This document shows positions 33,486 through 41,214 of a stretch of 64,000 nt of DNA, in pieces; position 1 is the first letter of the stretch, and each line of letters starts with the position of its first letter. The position numbers and the translations under genes were made by a program. The stretch lies in the NCBI GenBank assembly GCA_900553185.1, contig USCT01000006.1, positions 67,024 through 131,023 on the forward strand. The letters run 5' to 3'. This DNA comes from an uncultured Bacteroides sp. (GTDB lineage: Bacteria; Bacteroidota; Bacteroidia; Bacteroidales; Bacteroidaceae). The notes beneath the pieces are model-generated. The model saw only the letters and a list, made by a program, of their open reading frames with translations. It ran no database searches and was not told where the DNA came from.

Positions 33486-33863
33486 TCAGTTGTACTTCCG
33501 ATTGAATATTTCCGAGTATAAAAATGCCCGGCGCACATCCTCCTTACTCCGGAAGCGTATATTTTCCTTAACATTACTGCCTGCAACCGGCTCTGCTGCC
33601 GATGGTTCATCTTGTTTCGAGACAGAAGAAGCAGTTGTTTTCCGTTTCGATGCAGACGCATGCAACGTTGTAAAATCTTTCATCGGCATTTCCGGAGAAA
33701 CAGAGGCATGAGGAACAGCTCGTTCTGCCGATGGGAATGAGTCTGAATGCAACGGACGGCTTTTACTTGCTTTCCTGCTTTTTCCGGACGGCTTTTGAAC
33801 CGATTTCCGGTAAAGGAGTACCCCCACGCAAACCATTAAAACAAGAATCTCAATTATATCCAT
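33486..33863 (-). CDS. Small single-pass membrane protein, conserved in Bacteroides
   Basis: 125 residues: an N-terminal transmembrane helix (IIEILVLMVCVGVLLY), a Ser/Lys/Pro-rich linker of low complexity, and a short conserved-looking tail (FRSKEDVRRAFLYSEIFNRKYN-type, about 18 residues). The same tail design occurs in small Bacteroides proteins of unknown role, often beside metabolic genes. A -7 element TATATTTG (minus, 33889-33896) lies 26 bp upstream. It may be cotranscribed with the CoA transferase. Confidence 0.65.
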   Translation of the reverse strand: MDIIEILVLMVCVGVLLYRKSVQKPSGKSRKASKSRPLHSDSFPSAERAVPHASVSPEMPMKDFTTLHASASKRKTTASSVSKQDEPSAAEPVAGSNVKENIRFRSKEDVRRAFLYSEIFNRKYN

Positions 33864-33888
33864 AGATGTCGAATGTTAAGGTTCTGTT

Positions 33889-33896
33889 CAAATATA
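33889..33896 (-). promoter_or_regulatory. -7 promoter element of the small membrane protein gene
   Basis: TATATTTG on the minus strand, a perfect match, divergent from the miaB promoter. Confidence 0.55.
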
Positions 33897-33949
33897 CGAA
33901 TAAATTTTATATATCCTACCGATTTGATGGAAGTTAACCAAGAAACCGG

Positions 33950-33957
33950 TATCTTTG
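33950..33957 (+). promoter_or_regulatory. miaB: -7 promoter element of miaB
   Basis: TATCTTTG followed by CAG; a TTTG at 33923-33926 lies 23 bp upstream, slightly farther than usual. Leader about 25 nt. Confidence 0.6.
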
Positions 33958-33987
33958 CAGCCGATTATCATTAAACAAATATACTTT

Positions 33988-35364
33988 ATGACAAAAGAAA
34001 CTACAGGAGCAGACTTTAAATCTGCAACTGAACACGAAAACAAGAAACTGTTCATCGAAACATACGGATGCCAGATGAACGTAGCCGACAGTGAAGTAAT
34101 CGCATCCATCATGCAAATGGCCGGATACACTCCATGCGAAACACTCGACGAAGCCGACGCAGTCTTTATGAACACCTGTTCCATCCGTGACAACGCCGAA
34201 CAGAAAATCCTGAACAGGCTGGAGTTCTTCCATTCCTTACGGAAAAAGAGAAAGCACCTTATTGTAGGCGTTCTGGGCTGCATGGCAGAACGTGTAAAGA
34301 ACGACCTGATCGAACATCACCATGTCGATCTGGTAGCAGGTCCCGATGCGTATCTGACCTTACCGGAATTAATAGCCTCGGTAGAGGCCGGCGAAAAGGC
34401 CATCAATGTAGAGCTGTCTACGACCGAGACCTACCGTGACGTTATTCCTTCACGCATCTGCGGAAACCATATTTCCGGGTTTGTATCCATCATGCGCGGA
34501 TGCAATAATTTCTGCCACTACTGCATTGTACCCTACACCCGTGGACGTGAACGCAGCCGTGACGTGGAAAGCATTCTGAATGAAGTACGCGACTTGCAGC
34601 AGAAGGGCTACAAGGAAGTGACCTTACTGGGACAAAACGTCAACTCCTACCGGTTTGAGAAAGACGGCACCGTGGTAACTTTCCCCACATTGCTGCGTAC
34701 GGTGGCCGAAACCGTACCGGATATGCGTGTACGCTTCACAACCTCACATCCCAAAGATATGAGTGACGAAACCTTACACGTCATTGCCGAGGTACCCAAC
34801 GTATGTAAGCATATTCATCTGCCTGTCCAAAGTGGAAGTACACGCATCCTGAAACTGATGAACCGTAAATATACACGCGAATGGTACCTCGAAAGAGTAG
34901 AAGCCATCCGTCGGATAATTCCGGACTGCGGACTAAGTACCGATATTTTTTCCGGCTTCCACAGTGAAACCGAAGAAGACCATCAGATGTCCTTGTCGCT
35001 GATGCGTGAATGTGCTTACGATTCCGCTTTTATGTTTAAATATTCAGAACGACCGGGAACGTACGCATCCAAACATTTACCGGACGATATTCCGGAAGAA
35101 GTAAAAATCTGCCGTTTGAACGAACTGATAGAACTTCAGAACCAGCTATCGGCCGAAAGCAACGCCAAAGATGTGGGAAAGACATTCGAAGTACTGGTAG
35201 AAGGAGTTTCCAAACGTTCGAAAGACCAGCTTTTCGGACGTACGGAACAAAATAAGGTTGTCGTATTCGACCGTAACAACCACCGGATAGGCGACCGGGT
35301 AAACGTACGCATTACCGAATCAAGTTCTGCCACGCTTAAGGGTATAGAGGTAACCAACGAATAA
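33988..35364 (+). CDS. miaB: tRNA-2-methylthio-N6-dimethylallyladenosine synthase
   Basis: Radical SAM methylthiotransferase that modifies A37 of tRNAs reading UNN codons. The 458-residue protein has three domains: UPF0004 with cluster cysteines in YGCQMN, NTCSIRDNA and LGCMAER; the radical SAM core with CNNFCHYC (CX3CX2C); and a C-terminal TRAM RNA-binding domain (VGKTFEVLVEGVSKRS). The ATG at 33988 fits the promoter at 33950. A bidirectional terminator follows. Confidence 0.95.
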   Translation: MTKETTGADFKSATEHENKKLFIETYGCQMNVADSEVIASIMQMAGYTPCETLDEADAVFMNTCSIRDNAEQKILNRLEFFHSLRKKRKHLIVGVLGCMAERVKNDLIEHHHVDLVAGPDAYLTLPELIASVEAGEKAINVELSTTETYRDVIPSRICGNHISGFVSIMRGCNNFCHYCIVPYTRGRERSRDVESILNEVRDLQQKGYKEVTLLGQNVNSYRFEKDGTVVTFPTLLRTVAETVPDMRVRFTTSHPKDMSDETLHVIAEVPNVCKHIHLPVQSGSTRILKLMNRKYTREWYLERVEAIRRIIPDCGLSTDIFSGFHSETEEDHQMSLSLMRECAYDSAFMFKYSERPGTYASKHLPDDIPEEVKICRLNELIELQNQLSAESNAKDVGKTFEVLVEGVSKRSKDQLFGRTEQNKVVVFDRNNHRIGDRVNVRITESSSATLKGIEVTNE

Positions 35365-35401
35365 AACAGATAAAATCAAGCCAACAAGCGCATACGCTTA
35401 C

Positions 35402-35449
35402 ATCTCCTTACTTGAATTTCTACGCAAATGCAAGTAAGGAGATTTTTTA
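35402..35449. terminator. Bidirectional terminator between miaB and pspC
   Basis: Perfect 13-bp stem ATCTCCTTACTTG / CAAGTAAGGAGAT, 16-nt loop, followed by TTTTT; between convergent genes. Confidence 0.88.
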
Positions 35450-35471
35450 TCCATGCACGATGATGGAACCA

Positions 35472-35672
35472 TCAGTCCCCGTCGCGACGCCGTTCCGGCA
35501 TGATGATCCACAAAATCAAATACACAATACCGCCAGAGAAAACAGTAAAGAAAGTAGCCAGTACATACACAATACGTACCAGTGTAACATCCCAGCCAAA
35601 ATAATCGGCTATACCGGAACAAACCCCTGCTATCATACGGTTATTCGAACGAGTCAATCGCTTTTTTTCCAT
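35472..35672 (-). CDS. PspC domain membrane protein
   Basis: 66-67-residue protein consisting of one PspC domain: RSNNRMIAGVCSGIADYFGWDVTLVRIVYVL, then one hydrophobic helix and a charged tail (MPERRRDGD). PspC proteins belong to phage-shock/envelope-stress responses; single-domain forms are common and of unknown role. Two adjacent ATG codons (35675 and 35672) are possible starts; the second is taken. A -7 element TACCTTTG (minus, 35696-35703) lies just upstream. Confidence 0.9.
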   Translation of the reverse strand: MEKKRLTRSNNRMIAGVCSGIADYFGWDVTLVRIVYVLATFFTVFSGGIVYLILWIIMPERRRDGD

Positions 35673-35695
35673 CATTCATTGTATTAGTTAGATAA

Positions 35696-35703
35696 CAAAG
35701 GTA
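35696..35703 (-). promoter_or_regulatory. -7 promoter element of the pspC gene
   Basis: TACCTTTG on the minus strand, a perfect match, about 21 bp from the start codon. Confidence 0.6.
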
Positions 35704-35802
35704 TGAAAAACTTTGAAATTATTCCCATACTCTTAAAAACTTTTAAAGAAAGACGGTTGATAATCTTTTTATTTGTTATTTTGCAAGAAATTAGGGAATA
35801 AA

Positions 35803-36705
35803 GTGAATATACTACATATAGATACATGCCCGCTTTGTGGGAAAAGCCATTTTATAAAAGAAATGACCTGTACAGACCACTATGCAACGGGAGAAAGTTT
35901 CGACTTATACCGTTGTCAGGACTGCGGGTTTCTATTTACGCAAGGAGTTCCGGTAGAAGCCGAAATAGGCCGTTATTACGAAAGTCCCGACTACATTTCG
36001 CACAGTGATACGAACAAAGGCCTGATGAACCGTATCTATCACTGGGTTCGGGGATATATGCTTGGCCGAAAAGCCCGGCTTATCCGCCATAGCAGTCACC
36101 TTGGCAAAGGGACACTGCTGGACATCGGTACGGGAACAGGCTATTTCAGCCATTTCATGCAGAAAAAGGGATGGACCGTATCTGCCATCGAAAAGAGTGA
36201 GCAGGCCCGTCATTTCGCCCGCGAACATTTCAACCTGGATGTAAAGGCACCGGAAGAATTGTATGCATTGAAAGAATCTTCTTTCGATGTCATTACGCTG
36301 TGGCACGTCATGGAACACCTGGAGCACCTGAATGAGACGTGGGAAATCCTGCATCGCATCCTGAAAGAACAAGGCATACTGGTAATTGCTGTCCCGAATC
36401 CCAGTTCCTACGACGCCCGTAAATACCGGGAAATGTGGGGAGCCTACGACGTTCCCCGTCACTTGTGGCATTTCACTCCTTCCATCATGCAACAGTTCGG
36501 AGCCAAACACAAGTTTATCCTGGCCGAAGAACATCCCATGCCTTTCGACGCTTTCTACGTATCTATGTTAAGCGAGAAATATAAAAAGAGCCAGATGCCC
36601 TTCCTGAGAGGTATGACAAACGGCTTGCGGGCCTGGTTTGCTTCTTCTGTCAGCAAAGAGCGCAGCAGTTCCATGATTTACGTCTTTAGAAAGAAACAAT
36701 TATGA
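35803..36705 (+). CDS. Class I SAM-dependent methyltransferase with N-terminal zinc ribbon
   Basis: 300-residue protein. The N-terminal part has a zinc-ribbon pattern (CPLCG and CQDCG), and residues 110-230 form a methyltransferase Rossmann fold (LLDIGTGTGYFSHFM as motif I, FDVITLWHVMEHLEH as motif post-II). No ATG precedes the zinc ribbon, so I take the GTG at 35803 with an AGGGA-type Shine-Dalgarno about 6 bp upstream; a TTG at 35773 is the alternative. Its last codons overlap the ftsX start by 4 bp (ATGA), so translation is coupled to cell division gene ftsX. Substrate unknown; similar proteins methylate small metabolites or surface sugars. Confidence 0.8.
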   Translation: MNILHIDTCPLCGKSHFIKEMTCTDHYATGESFDLYRCQDCGFLFTQGVPVEAEIGRYYESPDYISHSDTNKGLMNRIYHWVRGYMLGRKARLIRHSSHLGKGTLLDIGTGTGYFSHFMQKKGWTVSAIEKSEQARHFAREHFNLDVKAPEELYALKESSFDVITLWHVMEHLEHLNETWEILHRILKEQGILVIAVPNPSSYDARKYREMWGAYDVPRHLWHFTPSIMQQFGAKHKFILAEEHPMPFDAFYVSMLSEKYKKSQMPFLRGMTNGLRAWFASSVSKERSSSMIYVFRKKQL

Positions 36706-37571
36706 AAAAGAAATCACGTTCTTTTTTCGATATGCAGTTCGTAACAGCCAGCATCAGTACCATGCTGGTATTGCTGTTACTGGGCCTGGTCGTCTTCTTC
36801 GTACTGACAGCCAACAACCTTTCTGTATACGTACGTGAAAACATCGCCGTATCCGTTCAGTTGAGCGATGATATGCCGGAGCCAGAAATCCTTCAATTCC
36901 AGAAACGGCTGAACAAGGAAGCATACGTCAAGACAACGACCTACATATCCAAGAGCCAGGCGCTCCGCGAACAGACTGAGGCTATGGGAACAGACCCTGC
37001 CGAATTTATCGGACACAATCCCTTCAACGCCTCCATCGAAATCAAGCTGAATTCGGATTACGCCAATTCAGACAGCGTACAATGGATACAGGAAGAACTG
37101 CTCGGCAACAAGAATATCCTGGAGGTAAGCTATCCGCAGGAGCTGATGGATTCCGTCAACAACAACCTGAAGAAGATCAGCCTGGTACTGCTGGCTCTGG
37201 CCGCCTTGCTTACCCTGATTTCCTTCGCGCTGATCAACAATACCATCCGGCTGACCATTTACTCCAAACGCTTCCTGATACATACCATGAAGCTGGTAGG
37301 AGCCAGCTGGTCGTTTATCCGCCGCCCGTTCCTGCTGCGCAACATCTGGGTAGGAATCTTTGCGGCCATCATGGCAGACGCCCTGCTCACCGGCATGAGT
37401 TACCTGCTCATCCGTTACGAGCCGGATCTGCTGACTGTCATTACTCCGACTGTCGTTCTGATCATGACCGGTTCGGTATTCGTTTTCGGAGTCATCATTA
37501 CCAGCCTGTGCGCATGGATTTCCATCAACAAGTTCCTTCGCATGAAGGTCAGCGAACTTTATTACATGTAA
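36702..37571 (+). CDS. ftsX: Cell division protein FtsX (permease-like)
   Basis: FtsX with the ATPase FtsE couples septum formation to peptidoglycan hydrolase activation. The 289-residue protein has an N-terminal cytoplasmic tail, a first transmembrane helix (residues 17-38), a periplasmic loop of about 130 residues, and three further helices in the last 125 residues, which is the FtsX topology. ftsE is not next to it. It heads the ftsX-DUF3098-uppP-truB-queA-folK cluster characteristic of Bacteroidales. Confidence 0.92.
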   Translation: MKKKSRSFFDMQFVTASISTMLVLLLLGLVVFFVLTANNLSVYVRENIAVSVQLSDDMPEPEILQFQKRLNKEAYVKTTTYISKSQALREQTEAMGTDPAEFIGHNPFNASIEIKLNSDYANSDSVQWIQEELLGNKNILEVSYPQELMDSVNNNLKKISLVLLALAALLTLISFALINNTIRLTIYSKRFLIHTMKLVGASWSFIRRPFLLRNIWVGIFAAIMADALLTGMSYLLIRYEPDLLTVITPTVVLIMTGSVFVFGVIITSLCAWISINKFLRMKVSELYYM

Positions 37572-37593
37572 CAAAATCTAACAAACAAATATT

Positions 37594-37854
37594 ATGGACA
37601 GAAAAAGCTTTGCTTTCGACAAAAAGAACTTTATCCTGTTAGGGATAGGCATGGTCATCATCATCATCGGCTTTCTGCTGATGTCGGGTCCGGGATCTAC
37701 CGAAACGACTTTCGAACCGGATATCTTCAGCGCACGGCGCATCAAGGTTGCTCCCGTCGTATGTTTCTTCGGATTTATCTTCATGATTTACGGTATCCTG
37801 CATAAACCCGCAGACACACCGTCCAAAGAAAACGAGCCATCAGACAAAGAATAA
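37594..37854 (+). CDS. DUF3098 small membrane protein
   Basis: 86 residues with two transmembrane helices (residues 14-31 and 52-68) separated by a loop with FEPDIFSARRIKVAP, the DUF3098 signature. The gene lies between ftsX and uppP in nearly all Bacteroidetes (from memory). Role unknown; position suggests the divisome or lipid-carrier cycle. Confidence 0.9.
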   Translation: MDRKSFAFDKKNFILLGIGMVIIIIGFLLMSGPGSTETTFEPDIFSARRIKVAPVVCFFGFIFMIYGILHKPADTPSKENEPSDKE

Positions 37855-37891
37855 AATCACCTTAATACACACAACTAAAAAGTAAATTACA

Positions 37892-38695
37892 ATGAGCTGG
37901 TTTGAAGCATTGATACTGGGTATTCTGCAGGGACTGACAGAATATCTCCCGGTAAGCAGCAGCGGTCATCTGACCATCGGGTCGGCACTGTTTGGAATTG
38001 AAGGAGAAGACAACCTTACCTTTACGATTGTGGTTCACATAGCAACCGTACTGAGTACACTGGTTATCCTGTGGAAAGAAATAGACTGGATTTTCCGCGG
38101 ACTTTTCAAGTTTCAGATGAATGCCGAAACCAAATATGCAATCAACATTGTCGTATCCATGATTCCGATCGGAATCGTAGGAGTGTTTTTCAAGGATACA
38201 GTAGAGGAAATTTTCGGTTCCGGCCTGCTGATTGTCGGTATCATGCTGCTGGTTACCGCAGCCTTGCTGACTTTTTCGTATTACGCCAAACCCCGTATCA
38301 AGGAAAACATCAGCCTGAAGGATGCCTTCATCATCGGTATCGCACAGGCATGCGCGGTCATGCCGGGACTTTCACGCTCGGGTACCACCATTGCCACCGG
38401 TCTGATGCTGGGCGACAAGAAAGAGAAACTGGCACAGTTCTCGTTCCTGATGGTCATTCCTCCCATCCTGGGAGAAGCCCTGCTGGATGGCATGAAAATT
38501 ATTGAAGGAGCTTCTGCCAGCGGAGCCGAAGTCTCCGTTACGGCACTGATTATCGGATTCCTGGGTGCGTTCGTTTCCGGATGCATCGCCTGCAAATGGA
38601 TGATCAACATCGTAAAGAAAGGAAAGCTGGTATACTTTGGCATTTACTGTGCCATCGCAGGTATCGCCACCATCATCTACAGCCTGATAGGATAA
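37892..38695 (+). CDS. uppP: Undecaprenyl-diphosphatase (BacA/UppP)
   Basis: Integral membrane phosphatase that recycles undecaprenyl pyrophosphate to the monophosphate lipid carrier for peptidoglycan and surface glycans. The 267-residue protein has both catalytic segments: LQGLTEYLPVSSSGHL near residues 11-26 and MPGLSRSGTTIATGLMLG near 153-170, with about eight hydrophobic helices. truB begins 10 bp downstream. Confidence 0.96.
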   Translation: MSWFEALILGILQGLTEYLPVSSSGHLTIGSALFGIEGEDNLTFTIVVHIATVLSTLVILWKEIDWIFRGLFKFQMNAETKYAINIVVSMIPIGIVGVFFKDTVEEIFGSGLLIVGIMLLVTAALLTFSYYAKPRIKENISLKDAFIIGIAQACAVMPGLSRSGTTIATGLMLGDKKEKLAQFSFLMVIPPILGEALLDGMKIIEGASASGAEVSVTALIIGFLGAFVSGCIACKWMINIVKKGKLVYFGIYCAIAGIATIIYSLIG

Positions 38696-38705
38696 ACTGT
38701 AACCC

Positions 38706-39410
38706 ATGAATTTTAAAGAAGGAGAAGTTTTATATTTCGACAAGCCGCTGCGATGGACATCGTTCGCGGTAGTCAACAAGATCAGATACCACATCAGCCG
38801 CAAGCTGGGAGTTAAGAAAATAAAGGTAGGACATGCCGGCACCCTCGACCCGCTGGCCACCGGTGTCATGATTATCTGCACCGGAAAAGCCACCAAACGG
38901 ATCGAAGAGTTCCAGTACCACACCAAAGAGTACATTGCCACGCTGCAACTGGGAGCTACCACTCCCTCGTACGACCTGGAAAAGGAAATCGACGCCACCT
39001 ACCCCACGGAACACATCACACGTGAACTGGTAGAAGAAACCCTGAAACAGTTTGTGGGAACCATCGAACAGGTACCTCCGGCTTTTTCGGCCTGCAAGAT
39101 TGACGGAAAACGGGCATACGATCTGGCCCGGCAAGGAGACGAAGTACCCCTGAAGGCCAAGACACTGGTCATCGACGAAATAGAGCTGCTGGATTGCAAC
39201 CTGCCGGAAATCAGGATCAGAGTAGTATGCAGCAAGGGAACCTATATCCGTGCCCTGGCACGCGACATCGGCGAAGCCCTCCACAGCGGAGCCCATCTGA
39301 CAGGCCTCATCCGTACGCGGGTAGGCGACGTAAGACTGGAAGACTGCATGAAAGTGGAGGATTTCGAGACCTGGCTCGACAAACAAGAGATAGAAGTTAC
39401 TAACGAATAA
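38706..39410 (+). CDS. truB: tRNA pseudouridine(55) synthase
   Basis: Makes the universal pseudouridine 55 in the T-loop of tRNA. The 234-residue protein has the catalytic motif GHAGTLDPLATGVMII (Asp in LDPLA) near residues 40-55, and YDLARQGDEV and SKGTYIRALARDIGE further on, all typical. queA begins 20 bp downstream. Confidence 0.96.
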   Translation: MNFKEGEVLYFDKPLRWTSFAVVNKIRYHISRKLGVKKIKVGHAGTLDPLATGVMIICTGKATKRIEEFQYHTKEYIATLQLGATTPSYDLEKEIDATYPTEHITRELVEETLKQFVGTIEQVPPAFSACKIDGKRAYDLARQGDEVPLKAKTLVIDEIELLDCNLPEIRIRVVCSKGTYIRALARDIGEALHSGAHLTGLIRTRVGDVRLEDCMKVEDFETWLDKQEIEVTNE

Positions 39411-39430
39411 GGAAAGAAAGGAAGAAGAAG

Positions 39431-40486
39431 ATGAAACTGTCACAATTCAAATTCAAACTGCCGGAAGAGAAAATAGCGCTCTACCCGGCCAAGTACCGGG
39501 ACGAATCCCGCCTGATGGTCGTACACAAGGAAAGCGGCCAGCTGGAACACGTCATATTCAAGGATATCCTGAATTATTTCGACGACAAGGATGTGTTTAT
39601 CTTTAACGATACCAAAGTATTTCCTGCACGCCTGTACGGAAACAAGGAAAAAACAGGTGCACGCATCGAAGTCTTTCTCTTGCGCGAACTGAACGAAGAA
39701 CTCCGCCTGTGGGACGTTCTGGTAGACCCCGCCCGCAAGATCCGTATCGGCAACAAGCTTTACTTCGGCGACGACGACTCGATGGTAGCCGAAGTCATCG
39801 ACAATACCACTTCACGGGGCAGAACCCTGCGCTTCCTTTATGACGGTCCGCACGATGAGTTCAAGAAAGCACTTTACGCCCTCGGACAGCCACCGCTGCC
39901 TCCATTTATCCACCGCGCGGCCGAACCGGAAGACGAAGAACGTTTCCAGACCATCTTCGCCAAGAATGAAGGAGCCGTTACCGTACCGGCAGCCGGACTG
40001 CACTTCAGCCGGGAGCTGATGAAACGCATGGAAATCAAGGGAATCGATTTCGCCTTCATCACCATGCATGCCGGACTGGGCAACTTCCGCGACATCGATG
40101 TGGAAGACCTGACCAAGCACAAGATGGATTCCGAACAGATGTTTGTCAACGCAGATGCCTGCCGGATTGTGAACGACGCGAAGGACCGTGGAAACAAGGT
40201 ATGTGCCGTAGGTACAACCGTCATGCGTACCATCGAAACCGCAGTAGGAACCGACGGACACCTGAAAGAATACGAAGGATGGACCAATAAGTTCATCTTC
40301 CCTCCGTATGACTTCTCGGTAGCCAACGCCATGGTCAGCAACTTCCACATGCCGCTCTCTACCATGCTGATGCTGGTCTGTGCCTACGGAGGTTACGAAC
40401 TGATCATGGACGCCTACAACGTGGCGCTGAAAGAAGGTTACCGCTTCGGAACATACGGCGACGCCATGCTGATTCTCGACAAATAA
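39431..40486 (+). CDS. queA: S-adenosylmethionine:tRNA ribosyltransferase-isomerase
   Basis: QueA transfers the ribosyl moiety of SAM to preQ1 in tRNA, making epoxyqueuosine. The 351-residue protein shows the family segments VFIFNDTKVFPARLYGNK near residues 56-72, PPLPPFIHR near 154 and AAGLHFSRELM near 186-196. It consumes SAM, as does the metK product encoded further right. folK starts 9 bp after its stop. Confidence 0.95.
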   Translation: MKLSQFKFKLPEEKIALYPAKYRDESRLMVVHKESGQLEHVIFKDILNYFDDKDVFIFNDTKVFPARLYGNKEKTGARIEVFLLRELNEELRLWDVLVDPARKIRIGNKLYFGDDDSMVAEVIDNTTSRGRTLRFLYDGPHDEFKKALYALGQPPLPPFIHRAAEPEDEERFQTIFAKNEGAVTVPAAGLHFSRELMKRMEIKGIDFAFITMHAGLGNFRDIDVEDLTKHKMDSEQMFVNADACRIVNDAKDRGNKVCAVGTTVMRTIETAVGTDGHLKEYEGWTNKFIFPPYDFSVANAMVSNFHMPLSTMLMLVCAYGGYELIMDAYNVALKEGYRFGTYGDAMLILDK

Positions 40487-40495
40487 ATCAGCGAC

Positions 40496-40960
40496 ATGGC
40501 AAACGTTTACCTTGGCCTGGGAACCAACCTGGGCGATAAACCAGGAAATTTACGTACTGCTGTCGATAGAATCAACGAAAAGGTAGGGAAGGTCACTTCC
40601 CTATCTTCTTTTTTTGAAACAGCCCCCTGGGGATTCCAGTCCGACAACAGTTTCCTGAACGCGGCTCTCTGCGTACAGACTGCACTTTCTCCGCAGGAAG
40701 TATTATCCCTCACACAAGACATCGAACGCTGCCTGGGACGACTTCATAAGTCTGTAAACGGAGCTTACAGCGACCGCATCATCGACATCGACCTGTTGCT
40801 TTACGACGACCTGATACTGTCCGACGACAGGCTGGTCATCCCCCATCCGCTGATGGCCGAACGCAGTTTCGTGCTGCTCCCACTGGCAGAAATCGCAGCC
40901 GGTGTCGTGCATCCGGTCTTACACAAGACCATCGGCGAACTGACTGAAAAGTTTCTGTAG
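40496..40960 (+). CDS. folK: Hydroxymethyldihydropterin pyrophosphokinase
   Basis: FolK pyrophosphorylates 6-hydroxymethyl-7,8-dihydropterin in folate synthesis. The 154-residue protein has the LGLGTNLGDKPGNL start, DRIIDIDLLLYDD near residues 96-108 with the magnesium-binding Asp pair, and IPHPLMAERSFVLLPLAEI near 116-134. It ends the operon; the palindromic repeat copy C at 41061-41122 with a T-run can terminate the transcript. Confidence 0.95.
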   Translation: MANVYLGLGTNLGDKPGNLRTAVDRINEKVGKVTSLSSFFETAPWGFQSDNSFLNAALCVQTALSPQEVLSLTQDIERCLGRLHKSVNGAYSDRIIDIDLLLYDDLILSDDRLVIPHPLMAERSFVLLPLAEIAAGVVHPVLHKTIGELTEKFL

Positions 40961-41024
40961 CCGGACTCTTTTCAGCCGGAAAGCCATCGGATTCCGGTCC
41001 GAACATGCCTTGCACCTCAACGTC

Positions 41025-41127
41025 CTCGTGTCCGAAATAAAACACGAGCATGTTTGAATCAATACGTCCGTTCGTTTTCATCAAGACGCCTAGACGTTCT
41101 TATGAAAACGAACGGACGTATTTTTTT
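41025..41127. repeat. Dispersed intergenic repeat, copy C, with a 21-bp perfect palindromic hairpin
   Basis: In reverse orientation to copy B: the AACGAACGGACGT core appears twice as an inverted pair with perfect 21-bp arms (41061-41081 and 41102-41122; the right arm contains AAAACGAACGGACGTATT) around a 20-nt partly self-complementary spacer, followed by TTTTT. An adjacent smaller hairpin, CTCGTGT/ACACGAG (41025-41048), is followed by CATGTTTG, matching the ACATGCTCG end of copy B. Confidence 0.75.
41061..41127 (+). terminator. Hairpin of repeat copy C acting as probable folK terminator
   Basis: The 21-bp perfect stem followed by T7 is an excellent intrinsic terminator for the ftsX-folK operon. 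Confidence 0.7.
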
Positions 41128-41184
41128 CTCTCCATTTATTTTGTATCTCTCCATTTATTTTGTATCTCTCCATTTATTTTGTAT
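41128..41184 (+). repeat. Three perfect 19-bp tandem repeats
   Basis: Unit CTCTCCATTTATTTTGTAT, repeated without a mismatch at 41128-41146, 41147-41165 and 41166-41184. Each unit carries TTTG followed by TAT. Confidence 0.95.
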
Positions 41185-41189
41185 CTTCA
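41159..41189 (+). promoter_or_regulatory. Promoter of the GH110 gene formed within the tandem repeats
   Basis: TTTG of the second repeat (41159-41162), a 19-bp spacer, and TATCTTCA (41182-41189) at the junction of the third repeat and unique DNA. Because the repeat period equals the consensus -33/-7 spacing, any two adjacent units set the boxes at the right distance. The -7 box is imperfect (TTCA for TTTG). Confidence 0.5.
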
Positions 41190-41214
41190 CCCTAAAATGT
41201 GGAAAACATCATCT

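Noticed and set aside
41128..41184. CRISPR-like array
   Set aside because: The three 19-bp units are directly adjacent with no spacers and no cas genes nearby; they are simple tandem repeats.
41050..41214. N-terminal extension of the GH110 gene
   Set aside because: It would run through repeat copy C, the terminator and the tandem repeats and precede the promoter; the signal peptide begins at 41215.
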